Below, in pieces: positions 1-7,506 of a DNA stretch of 9,278 bases. Position 1 is the stretch's first letter. Each line of letters begins with the position of its first letter. The stretch is from Chitinivibrionia bacterium (GTDB taxonomy: Bacteria; Krumholzibacteriota; Krumholzibacteriia; WVZY01). Under the pieces are notes generated by a model, which was not told the DNA's origin, did not search any database, and saw only the letters and a list, made by a program, of their open reading frames with translations. The stretch spans positions 1-9,278 of the forward strand of contig JACQXT010000159.1 in NCBI GenBank assembly GCA_016208665.1, in the 5' to 3' direction. The position numbers and the translations under genes were made by a program.

Positions 1-742
1 CGACGAAATCCGCGATCGTGAAGTCGGTTTCATGCCCCACGGCGCTGATCACCGGTATCGGGCAGTCGAAGATCGCCCGCGCCACGGTTTCCTCGTTGAA
101 CGCCCACAGATCCTCGAGGCTTCCGCCGCCGCGGCCGAGAATGACGATGTCGACCGGGGCCAGGCGAGGCGCAAGTTCGAGAGCAGCCGTGATTTCGGGA
201 GCGGCCTCTGATCCCTGCACGCGCACGGGAAGCAGCACGATCTCCACGCACGGCCACCGCCGTTTGAGCGTCGAGACGATATCCCGAACCGCCGCGCCCG
301 TGGGCGACGTGATGACGGCGATGCGCCGCGGATACGCCGGGAGGGGCTTCTTGTGCTCCGGCGCGAACAGGCCCTCCTTCTCGAGCCGCGCGCAAAGCGC
401 GCGAAACGCCCGTTCGAGTTCGCCGGCGCCCGCCTTCTCCATCGTGCGGGCGACGAGTTGGAACTGGCCGTACGGCTCGTAGAGCGTGAGCCGGCCGCGT
501 GCGACGGCCAGCATGCCGTCTTCGGGATCAAAATCGAGCGAGAGCGCGTCGCCCTTGAAGCACACCGTGCGAAGCTGTGCGCCCGCGTCTTTCAAGGTCA
601 GATAGAGGTGCCCCGACGAGTGCCGCTTGAAATTGGAGATCTCCCCCAGGACCGACACCTCGGGGAAGCTCTCCTCAATGAGGGCGCGGGCCAGTTCATT
701 GATCTCGGTTACCGTGAGAATATCCCGTTCAGCTGAGGACAT
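1..742 (-). CDS. xseA: Exodeoxyribonuclease VII large subunit, N-terminal 247 residues (runs off the window)
   Basis: XseA forms the catalytic large subunit of exonuclease VII, which with XseB degrades single-stranded DNA in the cytoplasm. I translated the frame from the ATG at 742 down to base 2 and found no stop, so the gene continues past the window edge. Residues about 8-110 form the N-terminal OB-fold (ILTVTEINELARAL, then GEISNFKRHSSGHLYLTLKD). The start of the catalytic domain follows: RRIAVITSPTGAAVRDI (139-155), GRGGGSLEDLWAFNEE (203-218) and ISAVGHETDFTIADF (232-246), all family hallmarks. About 400-450 residues are usual, so roughly the C-terminal 40% is missing, including the long coiled-coil part. 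The ATG lies inside the 3' end of folD (14 bp overlap) with only a weak upstream AGG, which suggests translational coupling to folD. No frameshift is seen. Confidence 0.95.
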   Translation of the reverse strand, partial: MSSAERDILTVTEINELARALIEESFPEVSVLGEISNFKRHSSGHLYLTLKDAGAQLRTVCFKGDALSLDFDPEDGMLAVARGRLTLYEPYGQFQLVARTMEKAGAGELERAFRALCARLEKEGLFAPEHKKPLPAYPRRIAVITSPTGAAVRDIVSTLKRRWPCVEIVLLPVRVQGSEAAPEITAALELAPRLAPVDIVILGRGGGSLEDLWAFNEETVARAIFDCPIPVISAVGHETDFTIADFV

Positions 743-1619
743 TTGGAGTCTTGACCTGCACGGTGAAAGCTTTGAGCGTATTGACCATCAGCATGGCGAT
801 GGTCATCGGACCGACTCCGCCGGGGACGGGGGTGATGTACGATGCTTTTTTCGATACCTCTTCGAAATCGACGTCGCCGACGAGCCGGTAGCCGGATTTT
901 TTCGAAGGATCCTCGATGCGGTTGATGCCGACGTCCACGACGACGGCTCCTTCCTTGATCATGCCGGCGGTCACGAAACGAGGTTTTCCCATCGCCGCAA
1001 CCACGATGTCCGCGCGGGCCGTGTGGTCCGCGAGGTCGGGGGTCCTGCTGTTGCACATGGTGACGGTCGCGTCCCCGCCCTCGCCCTTCATGGACAGAAC
1101 GAGCGCCATCGGTTTTCCGACAATAAGGCTTCTTCCCAACACCACGGCCCGTTTTCCCGCGGTCGCGATGCCGTTGCGCACAAGCAGTTCCCGAATGCCG
1201 AGCGGCGTGCACGCAATGTAGCGGGGCGTTCCGGCGACGAGGAGCCCCATGTTCTCGGGATGAAACCCGTCGACGTCCTTGATCGGGCTTATCGCCGCTA
1301 TCGCCATGGCTTCGTCGATGTGGCGCGGCAGCGGAAGCTGCAGGAGAATCGCGCTCACCGAGGAATCGCCGCTGAGATCCTTCAGAATCCCGAGGAGGGT
1401 CTCTTCCTTGATGTCCCGGGAGAGATGCATGGCATCGGATGTTATTCCGCACTCCTCGCACGCGCGCGCCTTGCCGCGGACGTACACGCTCGATGCCGGA
1501 TCGTCGCCGACCTGCACCAGCGTAATCGAAGGCCGGGCGCCCGATGCGAAAGACGCGATCGTGTCGCGCACTTCCCGCTGTATCGTTTCGGCGAGGGCCT
1601 TTCCGTCGAGCAGTTCCAC
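729..1619 (-). CDS. folD: Bifunctional methylenetetrahydrofolate dehydrogenase / methenyltetrahydrofolate cyclohydrolase
   Basis: FolD interconverts 5,10-methylene-THF, 5,10-methenyl-THF and 10-formyl-THF using NADP(+) in the cytosol, feeding purine, formyl-Met-tRNA and thymidylate synthesis. The 296-residue product has the family length. Visible motifs are YVRGKARACEE (Tyr46, Lys50, the catalytic Y-x3-K), LLQLPLP (Gln94), DVDGFHPENMG (Asp117), the dinucleotide-binding GRSLIVGKPM (162-171) and PVPGGVGPMT (264-273). The usual PCTP of the family reads ACTP here (residues 136-139). The start is GTG at 1619, directly after the TAA of the upstream phosphoesterase gene. GGAGGAG inside that gene's last codons is the ribosome binding site, about 5 nt away, so the two genes are probably translated in a coupled way. 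The last 14 bp overlap the xseA start. Confidence 0.97.
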   Translation of the reverse strand: MELLDGKALAETIQREVRDTIASFASGARPSITLVQVGDDPASSVYVRGKARACEECGITSDAMHLSRDIKEETLLGILKDLSGDSSVSAILLQLPLPRHIDEAMAIAAISPIKDVDGFHPENMGLLVAGTPRYIACTPLGIRELLVRNGIATAGKRAVVLGRSLIVGKPMALVLSMKGEGGDATVTMCNSRTPDLADHTARADIVVAAMGKPRFVTAGMIKEGAVVVDVGINRIEDPSKKSGYRLVGDVDFEEVSKKASYITPVPGGVGPMTIAMLMVNTLKAFTVQVKTPNVLS

Positions 1620-2402
1620 TTACTCCTCCAACTGGTACTGCGCGTGTTCAATGCGAATTGTTGCGCCCGTCGCCTCGTCTATCTCGGCGAGCAGGACGTC
1701 CGCCCTGATATCGCGCCGCGCGACTTCGAAGCGCACCGGCCGCATCGTCAGGAAGCGTTCTATCACCGCTTCCTTCTCGACGCCGAGGATGGAGTCGTAC
1801 GACCCCGTCATGCCGACGTCGGTGACATAACCCGTCCCCTTCGGGAGAATGCGGCTATCCTTGGTCGGGATATGCGTGTGCGTGCCGACCAGGAGCGAAA
1901 CCTTGCCGTCCAGGAACCACCCCATCGCCATCTTCTCGCTCGTCGCTTCGCAGTGGAAATCGACGATGATCACGCGGCATCTGCTCCGCAGTTCGCCGAG
2001 AATCTTCGAAACGGTCTGAAACGGGCAATCGATGTGCGGCATGAACACCCGCCCCTGAAGGTTCACGACGCCGACTCCGGCGCCGCCGACCGATACGGTG
2101 CAGTATCCCCTGCCCGGCGGATTGCCCGGATAGTTCGCCGGCCGGAGAATGGTGTTCTTCTTTTCGAGAAGCGGGAGCCCTTCCTTGCGGTCCCAGATGT
2201 GATTGCCGCTCGTGTAGACTCCAAGGCCGGTGGCGTCGAGCTCCTTCATGACCCTCTCGGATATGCCGAATCCCGCCGCGGCATTCTCGACGTTCGCGAT
2301 GGCGAGATCGAGGCCGTGCCGCTCCTTGATGAGGGGCAATGCGTACTCGACCGCCTGCCTGCCCGGCTTTCCGACGATATCGCCGAAAAACGCTATCTTC
2401 AC
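1620..2402 (-). CDS. ymdB: YmdB-family metallophosphoesterase (TIGR00282 type)
   Basis: This is a calcineurin-like metallophosphoesterase of the YmdB/TIGR00282 family. Bacillus subtilis YmdB hydrolyses 2',3'-cyclic nucleotides and affects biofilm and motility decisions; other members are less well characterised. The 260-residue length fits the family (about 260-265). The likely di-metal site is visible: GDIVGKPGR with Asp8, ANVENAAAGFG with Glu39 and Asn40, SGNHIWD with Asn67 and His68, DFHCEATSEK with His150, and GTHTHIPT with His175 and His177. The family more often has NGEN where this protein has NVEN. There is no signal peptide or membrane segment, so it should be cytosolic. The start is GTG at 2402, with AGGAAAGG just upstream. 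It follows rny, as in Firmicutes, which supports a shared role in RNA metabolism (inference). Confidence 0.93.
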   Translation of the reverse strand: MKIAFFGDIVGKPGRQAVEYALPLIKERHGLDLAIANVENAAAGFGISERVMKELDATGLGVYTSGNHIWDRKEGLPLLEKKNTILRPANYPGNPPGRGYCTVSVGGAGVGVVNLQGRVFMPHIDCPFQTVSKILGELRSRCRVIIVDFHCEATSEKMAMGWFLDGKVSLLVGTHTHIPTKDSRILPKGTGYVTDVGMTGSYDSILGVEKEAVIERFLTMRPVRFEVARRDIRADVLLAEIDEATGATIRIEHAQYQLEE

Positions 2403-2491
2403 GGGATCGCCTTTCCTGTATCGGCCCGCGAGCCTGCCTCAAGCGCCGGCGCCGGGCCGAATCCGCCGCCGGGAGTTCGCTCGGCGGCGCA
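2403..2491 (-). other. rny-ymdB intergenic gap with two GC-rich hairpins
   Basis: This 89 bp gap holds two inverted repeats. Reading the minus strand away from rny, a perfect 8 bp stem comes first (CGCCGCCG/CGGCGGCG, arms at 2464-2471 and 2482-2489, 10 nt loop). A second perfect 8 bp stem follows (TCGGCCCG/CGGGCCGA, arms at 2421-2428 and 2453-2460), and the 10-bp palindrome CCGGCGCCGG (2446-2455) overlaps its inner side. Neither stem is followed by a T run, so they do not look like intrinsic terminators. They could stabilise or process the mRNA between the two genes; that is inference. Confidence 0.5.
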
Positions 2492-4057
2492 TCACTTCGC
2501 GTATTCGACGGCTCTCGTTTCCCTGATGACGAGCACCTTGATCTGGCCCGGGTACTCCAGTTCCTTCTCCACCTTCCGCGATATCTCGTACGCGAGGTCC
2601 GACGCCTGCGAATCGTCGATCTTCTTATGGTTGACCATGATCCGGATTTCGCGCCCCGCCTGGATCGCGTATGCCTTGGTTACGCCGTCGAAACCGTCCG
2701 CAACCTGCTCGAGTTTCTCGAGCCGCTTGATGTACGTTTCGAGCGTCTCGCGCCGGGCTCCGGGCCGCGCTCCGCTGATTGCGTCCGCGGCTCCGACGAT
2801 GGGCGTATAGAGCGATATCGCTTCTTCGTCCTCGTGGTGGGCGGCGATGGCGTTCACGATGATCTCGTTCTCGCCGTAGCGCCTCGCCAGCTCGCCGCCG
2901 ATTTCGGTGTGCGTGCCGTCCACTTCATGTGTGACCGCCTTGCCGATGTCGTGGAGCAATCCGGCCCGCTTCGCGATCAGCGAATCGAGCTTGAGTTCGC
3001 TCGCGATGATGCCGCTGATGTAGGAAACCTCGATCGAGTGGCTCAGGCAGTTCTGCCCGTAGCTCGAGCGGTACCGCAGGCGGCCGAGGAGCTTGATGAG
3101 TTCGGGATTGATCCCGTGAATGTTGAGATCCATGGAGGTCTGCTCGCCGATCTCGCGTATGTTCGTTTCCATTTCCTGCTGCGTTTTTTCGACCACTTCC
3201 TCGATTCTTCCCGGATGGATCCGTCCGTCCTGCACCAGTTTCTGGAGCGACAGGCGGGCCACTTCCCGCCTGATCGGATCGAAGCTCGACAGGATGACCG
3301 CCTCGGGCGTGTCGTCGATGACGACATCGACGCCGGTCGCCGTTTCGAACGCCCTGATGTTTCTCCCCTCGCGCCCGATGATCCGCCCCTTCATCTCGTC
3401 CGACGGGAGATCCACGACCGACACGGTCGTCTCGACGCTGTGCTCCGCCGCGTAGCGCTGAATGGCGAGCGTGATGATGCGTTTGCTTTCCTTCTGCGCG
3501 GTGCGCTCCGCCTCGTCCCTGATCTCCTTGACGTGTTTCGCCGCTTCCATGCGGGCTTCACCCTCGAGGTTCTTCATGAGGATGCTCTTCGCTTCCTCCT
3601 TGCTCAGGCCCGCGATCTTCTCGAGCTGGATGTTCTGTTCCGCGATGAGGCGGTTCGATTCCTCCATGCGCCCTTCGAGCACGAGCTGCTTGTGCTCGAG
3701 CCCCTTCGTCACTTCGCTGATCGAGGCCTCTTTCTTGTCCAGGAATTCGAGCTTGCGATTCAGGTTGCTTTCTTTGGTCTTCAGCTTCTGCTCGAGCTCC
3801 TTGAGGATTTCGCGGGTCTCCTTCGTTTCCTGCTCGAACTGCATCTTCATTTTGAAGTATGAGTCTTTCGCCTCGATTTCCGCTTCCTTCTTCGCGTTCT
3901 CGGCGAATTTCTGCGCGTCGCCGATGATCGTTTGAGCCAGCTTCTTCGAATTCATGAGGCTGCTCGAACTCACGCGCCGGTTGAGGAGCGCCCCCACCAG
4001 AAATCCGGCGACGGCGGTCCCGATCCCGACCGCTATGTATATCAAGTAGTTGTTCAT
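2492..4057 (-). CDS. rny: Ribonuclease Y (membrane-anchored endoribonuclease)
   Basis: RNase Y is a membrane-bound endoribonuclease that initiates mRNA decay in many bacteria. The 521-residue product matches the usual length (B. subtilis 520). Domains in order: one N-terminal membrane helix (about residues 4-25), a long charged coiled coil (about 35-200, rich in E/K/A), a KH RNA-binding domain with [10 protein letters not shown] (224-233), and an HD phosphohydrolase domain. The HD domain keeps its metal-site residues: His340 (LSHSIEVS), His369-Asp370 (LLHDIGKA), His407-His408 (AAHHEDEE) and Asp425 ([16 protein letters not shown]). The start is ATG at 4057, preceded by AGGGGGAC as ribosome binding site. 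The gene lies just after 6S RNA and just before ymdB. All family landmarks are present and I see no damage. Confidence 0.98.
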   Translation of the reverse strand: MNNYLIYIAVGIGTAVAGFLVGALLNRRVSSSSLMNSKKLAQTIIGDAQKFAENAKKEAEIEAKDSYFKMKMQFEQETKETREILKELEQKLKTKESNLNRKLEFLDKKEASISEVTKGLEHKQLVLEGRMEESNRLIAEQNIQLEKIAGLSKEEAKSILMKNLEGEARMEAAKHVKEIRDEAERTAQKESKRIITLAIQRYAAEHSVETTVSVVDLPSDEMKGRIIGREGRNIRAFETATGVDVVIDDTPEAVILSSFDPIRREVARLSLQKLVQDGRIHPGRIEEVVEKTQQEMETNIREIGEQTSMDLNIHGINPELIKLLGRLRYRSSYGQNCLSHSIEVSYISGIIASELKLDSLIAKRAGLLHDIGKAVTHEVDGTHTEIGGELARRYGENEIIVNAIAAHHEDEEAISLYTPIVGAADAISGARPGARRETLETYIKRLEKLEQVADGFDGVTKAYAIQAGREIRIMVNHKKIDDSQASDLAYEISRKVEKELEYPGQIKVLVIRETRAVEYAK

Positions 4058-4182
4058 GGTTTGTCCCCCTGTTCAAGTCTCACAAGACAAACGCCGTTCT
4101 ATGTGGAAAGTCAGTGAACGTATGAACCCTTGGATTTACAACATCGAGGGGAGCGGTCCGGGGAACGAAACCGAGGGGGGGT
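4058..4182 (-). other. Leader region of rny, downstream of 6S RNA
   Basis: These 125 bp lie between the end of the 6S RNA and the rny start. The part next to 6S RNA has a run of seven C on the minus strand (at 4174-4180) followed by CTC- and CCGG-rich sequence. The part near rny is more AT-rich and ends in the AGGGGGAC ribosome binding site. Hexamers resembling a promoter (TTGTAA, TTCATA, TAGAAC) occur but do not pair convincingly at 16-18 bp, so I do not call a promoter. rny may be read from here or from read-through of the 6S promoter. Confidence 0.4.
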
Positions 4183-4200
4183 AAAAAGAAAATTCCCCAC
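4181..4200 (-). terminator. Probable 6S RNA 3' end and termination site
   Basis: On the minus strand the 3' arm of the 6S closing stem (GTGGGGAATT) is followed at once by TTCTTTTT. The stem arm plus this T-rich tract could act as a weak intrinsic terminator or as the processing point for the 6S 3' end. The stem partner is about 180 nt upstream, so it is not a classic short hairpin terminator. Confidence 0.45.
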
Positions 4201-4378
4201 GCTCTGCCGTGTGTAAGGAACCCTTGAACCTGAGTAATCAGGTGGAAGCCCTCATAGTAAGTTCTGCCTTCCTCGCACTTCTGTGAGGCATGACATCCCT
4301 TACTCCATTCGGGCCTCCAAGGTACAGGTGTTGGCTCAATAACCACCTTGCCATCACGAGCATGGTAGGGAATTTCTT
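4183..4378 (-). ncRNA. ssrS: 6S RNA
   Basis: 6S RNA binds the sigma70 form of RNA polymerase by mimicking an open promoter and lowers transcription in stationary phase. On the minus strand, the closing stem pairs GAAATTCCC (4368-4376) with GGGAATTTTC (4188-4197). Inside it lie the conserved GAGCCAACAC on the 5' side of the central bubble (4328-4337) and GGTTCAAGGGTT on the 3' side (4219-4230), followed by the ACACGGCAGAGCGTGGGG 3' arm. A long apical stem with ATGCCTCAC lies between them. A length near 195 nt is normal. This primary-sequence style resembles 6S RNAs of Deltaproteobacteria. It sits between zapA and rny; zapA-ssrS adjacency is also seen in E. coli. The exact ends are inferred from the promoter and the U-rich end. 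Confidence 0.9.
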
Positions 4379-4384
4379 TCCTCT

Positions 4385-4414
4385 AGTATACCATATCTCT
4401 TGCGAGATCATCAA
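4385..4414 (-). promoter_or_regulatory. Sigma70-type promoter of the 6S RNA gene
   Basis: On the minus strand TTGATG (4409-4414) and TATACT (4385-4390) are separated by 18 bp. A start about 7 nt after the -10 box, near 4378, falls just before the 5' arm of the 6S closing stem. Its position relative to the RNA supports the call more than the hexamers alone. The promoter lies just beyond the zapA stop, so 6S RNA can be made independently of the upstream operon. Confidence 0.7.
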
Positions 4415-4436
4415 GCAATTTCCCTTTCAGGCGATG

Positions 4437-4733
4437 TCATCGTTTGGCTTGAAAGCACACATCGAGCTTCTGGACAAGTTCGTCCGATTTCTGCTCGACA
4501 AGCGAAAAGGCTTCGGATGTTTCCTCGCGGCCCCTGAACAGCTCGTCCGCTATGTTGAGAGCCGCAAGAATCGCCAAGCGGTCCTGCGTAACCATGGATG
4601 AGTTCGACGAGAGTTCCTTCATCTTCTCGTCCACGTACTTGGCCACCTTTGCTATGTACTTCTCATCCGCGAATCCTTTTATCTTGTATTCACGTCCAAA
4701 TATCTCAACCGTCGTTACCTGCGTTTCACTCAT
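4437..4733 (-). CDS. zapA: Cell division protein ZapA
   Basis: ZapA is a small cytosolic protein that binds FtsZ and promotes bundling of FtsZ filaments in the Z-ring. The 98-residue product has the family form: an N-terminal globular part (VEIFGREYKIKGFADEKYIAKVAKYVDEKM, about residues 9-38), the conserved DRLAILAALNIADELF (about 51-66), and a C-terminal coiled coil. I chose the ATG at 4733 because GGAG lies 5 nt upstream and homology begins there. An in-frame TTG at 4772 would add 13 residues but lacks such support. The gene follows a coiled-coil gene that may be its partner and is followed by 6S RNA, an order also known from other proteobacteria. Confidence 0.93.
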   Translation of the reverse strand: MSETQVTTVEIFGREYKIKGFADEKYIAKVAKYVDEKMKELSSNSSMVTQDRLAILAALNIADELFRGREETSEAFSLVEQKSDELVQKLDVCFQAKR

Positions 4734-4760
4734 TTGGACTCCAGTATGCTTTCTCTCCGC

Positions 4761-4790
4761 TGTATATTGCAACCAACACAGTACTTACAA
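4761..4790 (-). promoter_or_regulatory. Possible sigma70-type promoter upstream of zapA
   Basis: On the minus strand TTGTAA (4785-4790) and TATACA (4761-4766) are 18 bp apart in the AT-rich gap between the coiled-coil gene and zapA. A start near 4754 would leave a leader of about 20 nt containing the zapA ribosome binding site. The hexamers are decent but not perfect, and the surrounding sequence is AT-rich, so chance matches are possible. Confidence 0.4.
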
Positions 4791-4808
4791 AAACCGAGTC
4801 GCTTACAC

Positions 4809-5072
4809 TCACAATTGAAGTTCTCCGAACTTCTCCAGCACTCGATCGATTCTTTTTCTCAATTCCTCCTTATCTATGGCAGTCCCCGCGTGCCGCCGCT
4901 CATCCAGTTGTTTGAGCAGCTCGCGGTTCTTGAGAGTTAATGCTTCAAACTTCTTGTTTAAATCATGGTGTTCGATTTGTAATCGTTCGTACATGTTTTT
5001 CAGATCGTGTATTTTCTTTACCGTCTGTTCGATTCTCTCATCGAGCAGATGAAATTTCTTCAAGTTCTGCAC
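4809..5072 (-). CDS. Small coiled-coil protein, ZapB-like
   Basis: This 87-residue protein is almost wholly predicted coiled coil: charged, rich in K, E, L and R, with heptad-like leucine spacing from about residue 8 to 60, a short break around GTAIDKEE (63-70), and a final amphipathic helix. There is no signal peptide, membrane segment or catalytic motif. Small coiled-coil proteins encoded next to zapA are often ZapB-type Z-ring factors, which bridge ZapA to other division proteins; that role is inferred from position and shape, not from a diagnostic motif. The start is GTG at 5072, with GGAAAG just upstream in the 17 bp gap after the pheT stop. The tight spacing suggests co-transcription with pheT. 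Its base composition is more AT-rich than the genes upstream. Confidence 0.75.
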   Translation of the reverse strand: MQNLKKFHLLDERIEQTVKKIHDLKNMYERLQIEHHDLNKKFEALTLKNRELLKQLDERRHAGTAIDKEELRKRIDRVLEKFGELQL

Positions 5073-5089
5073 GTGCTTTCCGCCTTCAC

Positions 5090-7489
5090 TTATGACCGCA
5101 GTTCAACATCCAGTTCGTTCTTCAATTTGGAGAGGACTTTATCGATCACCGAGTCGATTTCGGCATCGGTGAGCGTCCTGTCATTCGCACGAAATTGAAT
5201 CTTGATCCCGTACGCCGTCGTTCCGGACGGGATTTGGTCTCCCGTATAGACATCGAACAGCTTGAGCGATTCTAGCAACCCGCCGCAGTTTTTTACCAGA
5301 GATTTTTCAATTTCCTGCCAGGTAATACCGCTTTTTACGACCAGGGACAGATCCCGCTTCGAAACGGGGTACTCCGGGAGGGGCTTGGCCCTCGGGCTTA
5401 TGAGGCAGGCCTTGAAGAGCCCCGCCAGGTCCATCTCCGCATAGAAGACCGGCTGGTCGAAATCGTACTTGGCCGAGACCGCATCATTGAGGATCCCGCC
5501 TTCGATCATGGTCCGGTCTCTCACCGCATAGGTGAACATGCCGGTCTTCTTCTGGAAAGCATAATGGAAGTCATGCCAGATGTCAATCTTGAACCGGCGC
5601 CCCATTAATTCTACTTCTCTTTTTATATCAAATAGATCCACATCTTTATTCATGTTTAACCAGAAGTCGTCCCCCTGCGGCTTCGTCATGATGAGCGTCA
5701 GAATCCATCGTTCCTCAGGCAGACCCCTCCCATCCGGCCTTCCAAGGAAAACCTTGCCGGCCTGGCAGATATACAGCCGCTTGAGCCCCTGGTCCAGGTT
5801 CCTTCGGACGACGTCCAGCATGCCCGGCAGAAGGCTCGTCCTCATGAAGCGTTGGGTCGAAACGAGCGGATTTCTGATCGCGATCCGCTCGCGCCTCGGA
5901 TCGTCCGCCGGCCAGCCGAATGCGTCCGCCTCCGAGCCCTCGTTGAAGGAGGAGGTGATCGTCTCCGTGAAACCCCTTGAGGCGAGATGGTCGAGAACCG
6001 CCTCCATGAATTCATCGAAATGCTCCACGCCCGCGGAGACCGTGCACCGGTAGTCCCATCCTTTTCCGATCCTGTCGTATCCGTACATGCGCGCGATTTC
6101 CTCGACGATGTCCGCCTCTTCCGCAACATCCGCCCTGTAGGAGGGCACGGAGATGCGCACCAGGTCGGAATCCTTCGACGTGCACGCGAAGCCGAGCGGG
6201 GCGAGGAGACGGGCGACGTCCGCAGCTCCGAGATTGATGCCCAGAAGCCGTCTGACTTCGATCGTCTCGAAATCGAGCACGCGGGGTTCGAGCTCCCCCT
6301 TGTACACATCGAGCACCTCTCCCGGCGTGCCGCCGGCGATTTCCTGAAAGAGCGCAACAGCCCTGTCGGACGCCTTCCGGCAGATTTCCCGGTCGCTTCC
6401 CCGTTCGAAGCGATAGGAGGCCTCCGTCGAAATGCCGAGCGCTTTTCTCGTCCTCCGCACAAGCGTCGGATGGAAACAGGCGCACTCGAGAAAGAGGTCG
6501 GCCGTGCCGGCCGTCACCGCCGTATCGTTCCCGCCGATGATGCCGGCGAGCGCGACCGGTCCCTTCTCGTCGGCGATGACGAGGTGCTCCTTCGTGAGTT
6601 CGTAGGTCTCGCCGTCGAGCGCGGCCAGAATTTCGCCGTCGAAGGCGCGCCGCACGATTACGGCGCCGCCGCGCAGTTTCTTCAAGTCGAACGAGTGGAG
6701 CGGCTGGCCGAGCTCCATCATGACAAAGTTTGTGATATCGACGATATTGTTGATGCTGTTGATGCCGACCGCTTCCAGCGAATTCGCGAGCCATGCGGGC
6801 GAGGGCCCCACCTTGACGCCGCGGACGATGCGCCCGACATAGCGGGGGCAGTCGCTGCCGCTTTCGATTTCGAGCCGCACCTCCGGTTTGTCCGAAGCCG
6901 CGCTTTCCACCGTCGCCTCCGGCACGGCGAAGGTCTTCTGATAGATCGCCGCGGTTTCCCGGGCGACGCCTGCGTGCGAAAGCAGATCGGGACGGTTCGG
7001 CGTGACTTCGAGCTCGAGCACGACGTCGGGAGGCATCAGAATATCCGCGATCGGCGTGCCGAGAACATACTCCCCGTCCAGGACCATGATGCCCTTGGCA
7101 TCCTGTCCCATGCCGAGCTCGATATCGGAGCAGATCATACCTTCGGAGTCGACTCCGCGGATCCGCGTCTTCTTGATCGTGAGACCGTTGGGGAGCGCGG
7201 CGCCGATGAGAGCCACCGGAACGAACTGTCCCGCGGCTACGTTCGGCGCGCCGCAGACGATGCGCTTCGTCTCAGCTTCCGACACCGCGACTCGGCATAC
7301 GGAGAGCCTGTCGGCGTCGGGATGCTTCGCCACTTCGAGCACGCGGCCAACGACTATGTTTGGGTCCCGCAGTCCCCGTTCGCGCCACGTCTCCACATTC
7401 AGGCCGGCCATGGTGAGATCGTGCACGAACGTCTCCACCGAGTCCGGGACCGGGACATAGCGCTTGAGCCAATTCATACTGATTAGCAT
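5090..7489 (-). CDS. pheT: Phenylalanyl-tRNA synthetase beta subunit
   Basis: PheT is the beta subunit of the (alpha-beta)2 phenylalanyl-tRNA synthetase. It binds tRNA-Phe and carries the editing site that clears Tyr-tRNA-Phe, while catalysis resides in PheS. From the ATG at 7489 the product has 799 residues, a normal length. Domains in order: EMAP-type OB-fold tRNA-binding domain (about 42-150, with VGRVLEVAKHPDADRLSVC and GVDSEGMICSDIELG), B3/B4 editing domain (about 200-390, with GINSINNIVDITNFVMMELG, GQPLHSFD and STEASYRFERGSD), B5 domain (about 402-475), a catalytic-like core (about 490-690), and the C-terminal FDX-ACB anticodon-binding domain (about 706-799, starting at PVSKRDLSLVV). 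The start was chosen for AAGGAG 5 nt upstream; an in-frame GTG at 7519 would add 10 unsupported residues. No damage is seen, in contrast to pheS. Confidence 0.97.
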   Translation of the reverse strand: MLISMNWLKRYVPVPDSVETFVHDLTMAGLNVETWRERGLRDPNIVVGRVLEVAKHPDADRLSVCRVAVSEAETKRIVCGAPNVAAGQFVPVALIGAALPNGLTIKKTRIRGVDSEGMICSDIELGMGQDAKGIMVLDGEYVLGTPIADILMPPDVVLELEVTPNRPDLLSHAGVARETAAIYQKTFAVPEATVESAASDKPEVRLEIESGSDCPRYVGRIVRGVKVGPSPAWLANSLEAVGINSINNIVDITNFVMMELGQPLHSFDLKKLRGGAVIVRRAFDGEILAALDGETYELTKEHLVIADEKGPVALAGIIGGNDTAVTAGTADLFLECACFHPTLVRRTRKALGISTEASYRFERGSDREICRKASDRAVALFQEIAGGTPGEVLDVYKGELEPRVLDFETIEVRRLLGINLGAADVARLLAPLGFACTSKDSDLVRISVPSYRADVAEEADIVEEIARMYGYDRIGKGWDYRCTVSAGVEHFDEFMEAVLDHLASRGFTETITSSFNEGSEADAFGWPADDPRRERIAIRNPLVSTQRFMRTSLLPGMLDVVRRNLDQGLKRLYICQAGKVFLGRPDGRGLPEERWILTLIMTKPQGDDFWLNMNKDVDLFDIKREVELMGRRFKIDIWHDFHYAFQKKTGMFTYAVRDRTMIEGGILNDAVSAKYDFDQPVFYAEMDLAGLFKACLISPRAKPLPEYPVSKRDLSLVVKSGITWQEIEKSLVKNCGGLLESLKLFDVYTGDQIPSGTTAYGIKIQFRANDRTLTDAEIDSVIDKVLSKLKNELDVELRS

Positions 7490-7506
7490 TGAGACTCCTT
7501 GCGACC

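Noticed and set aside
627..2810. A 727-residue open frame on the plus strand
   Set aside because: It lies antisense to folD, ymdB and part of rny. Its length comes from GC-rich codon use on the minus strand, the product resembles no family I know, and the minus-strand genes are certain.
2339..3862. A 507-residue open frame on the plus strand
   Set aside because: It is antisense to rny; the repeating F, L, D, E pattern is the mirror of the rny coiled coil codons.
4080..4346. An 88-residue open frame on the minus strand between zapA and rny
   Set aside because: It overlaps the 6S RNA almost fully, has no ribosome binding site and shows no protein-like features.
4734..4772. TTG at 4772 as the zapA start
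   Set aside because: It is a rare start codon without good ribosome binding site. The ATG at 4733 has GGAG 5 nt upstream and fits the family length.
5987..7486. A 499-residue open frame on the plus strand
   Set aside because: It is antisense to pheT, and its Arg/His/Asp-rich composition is typical of a mirror frame.
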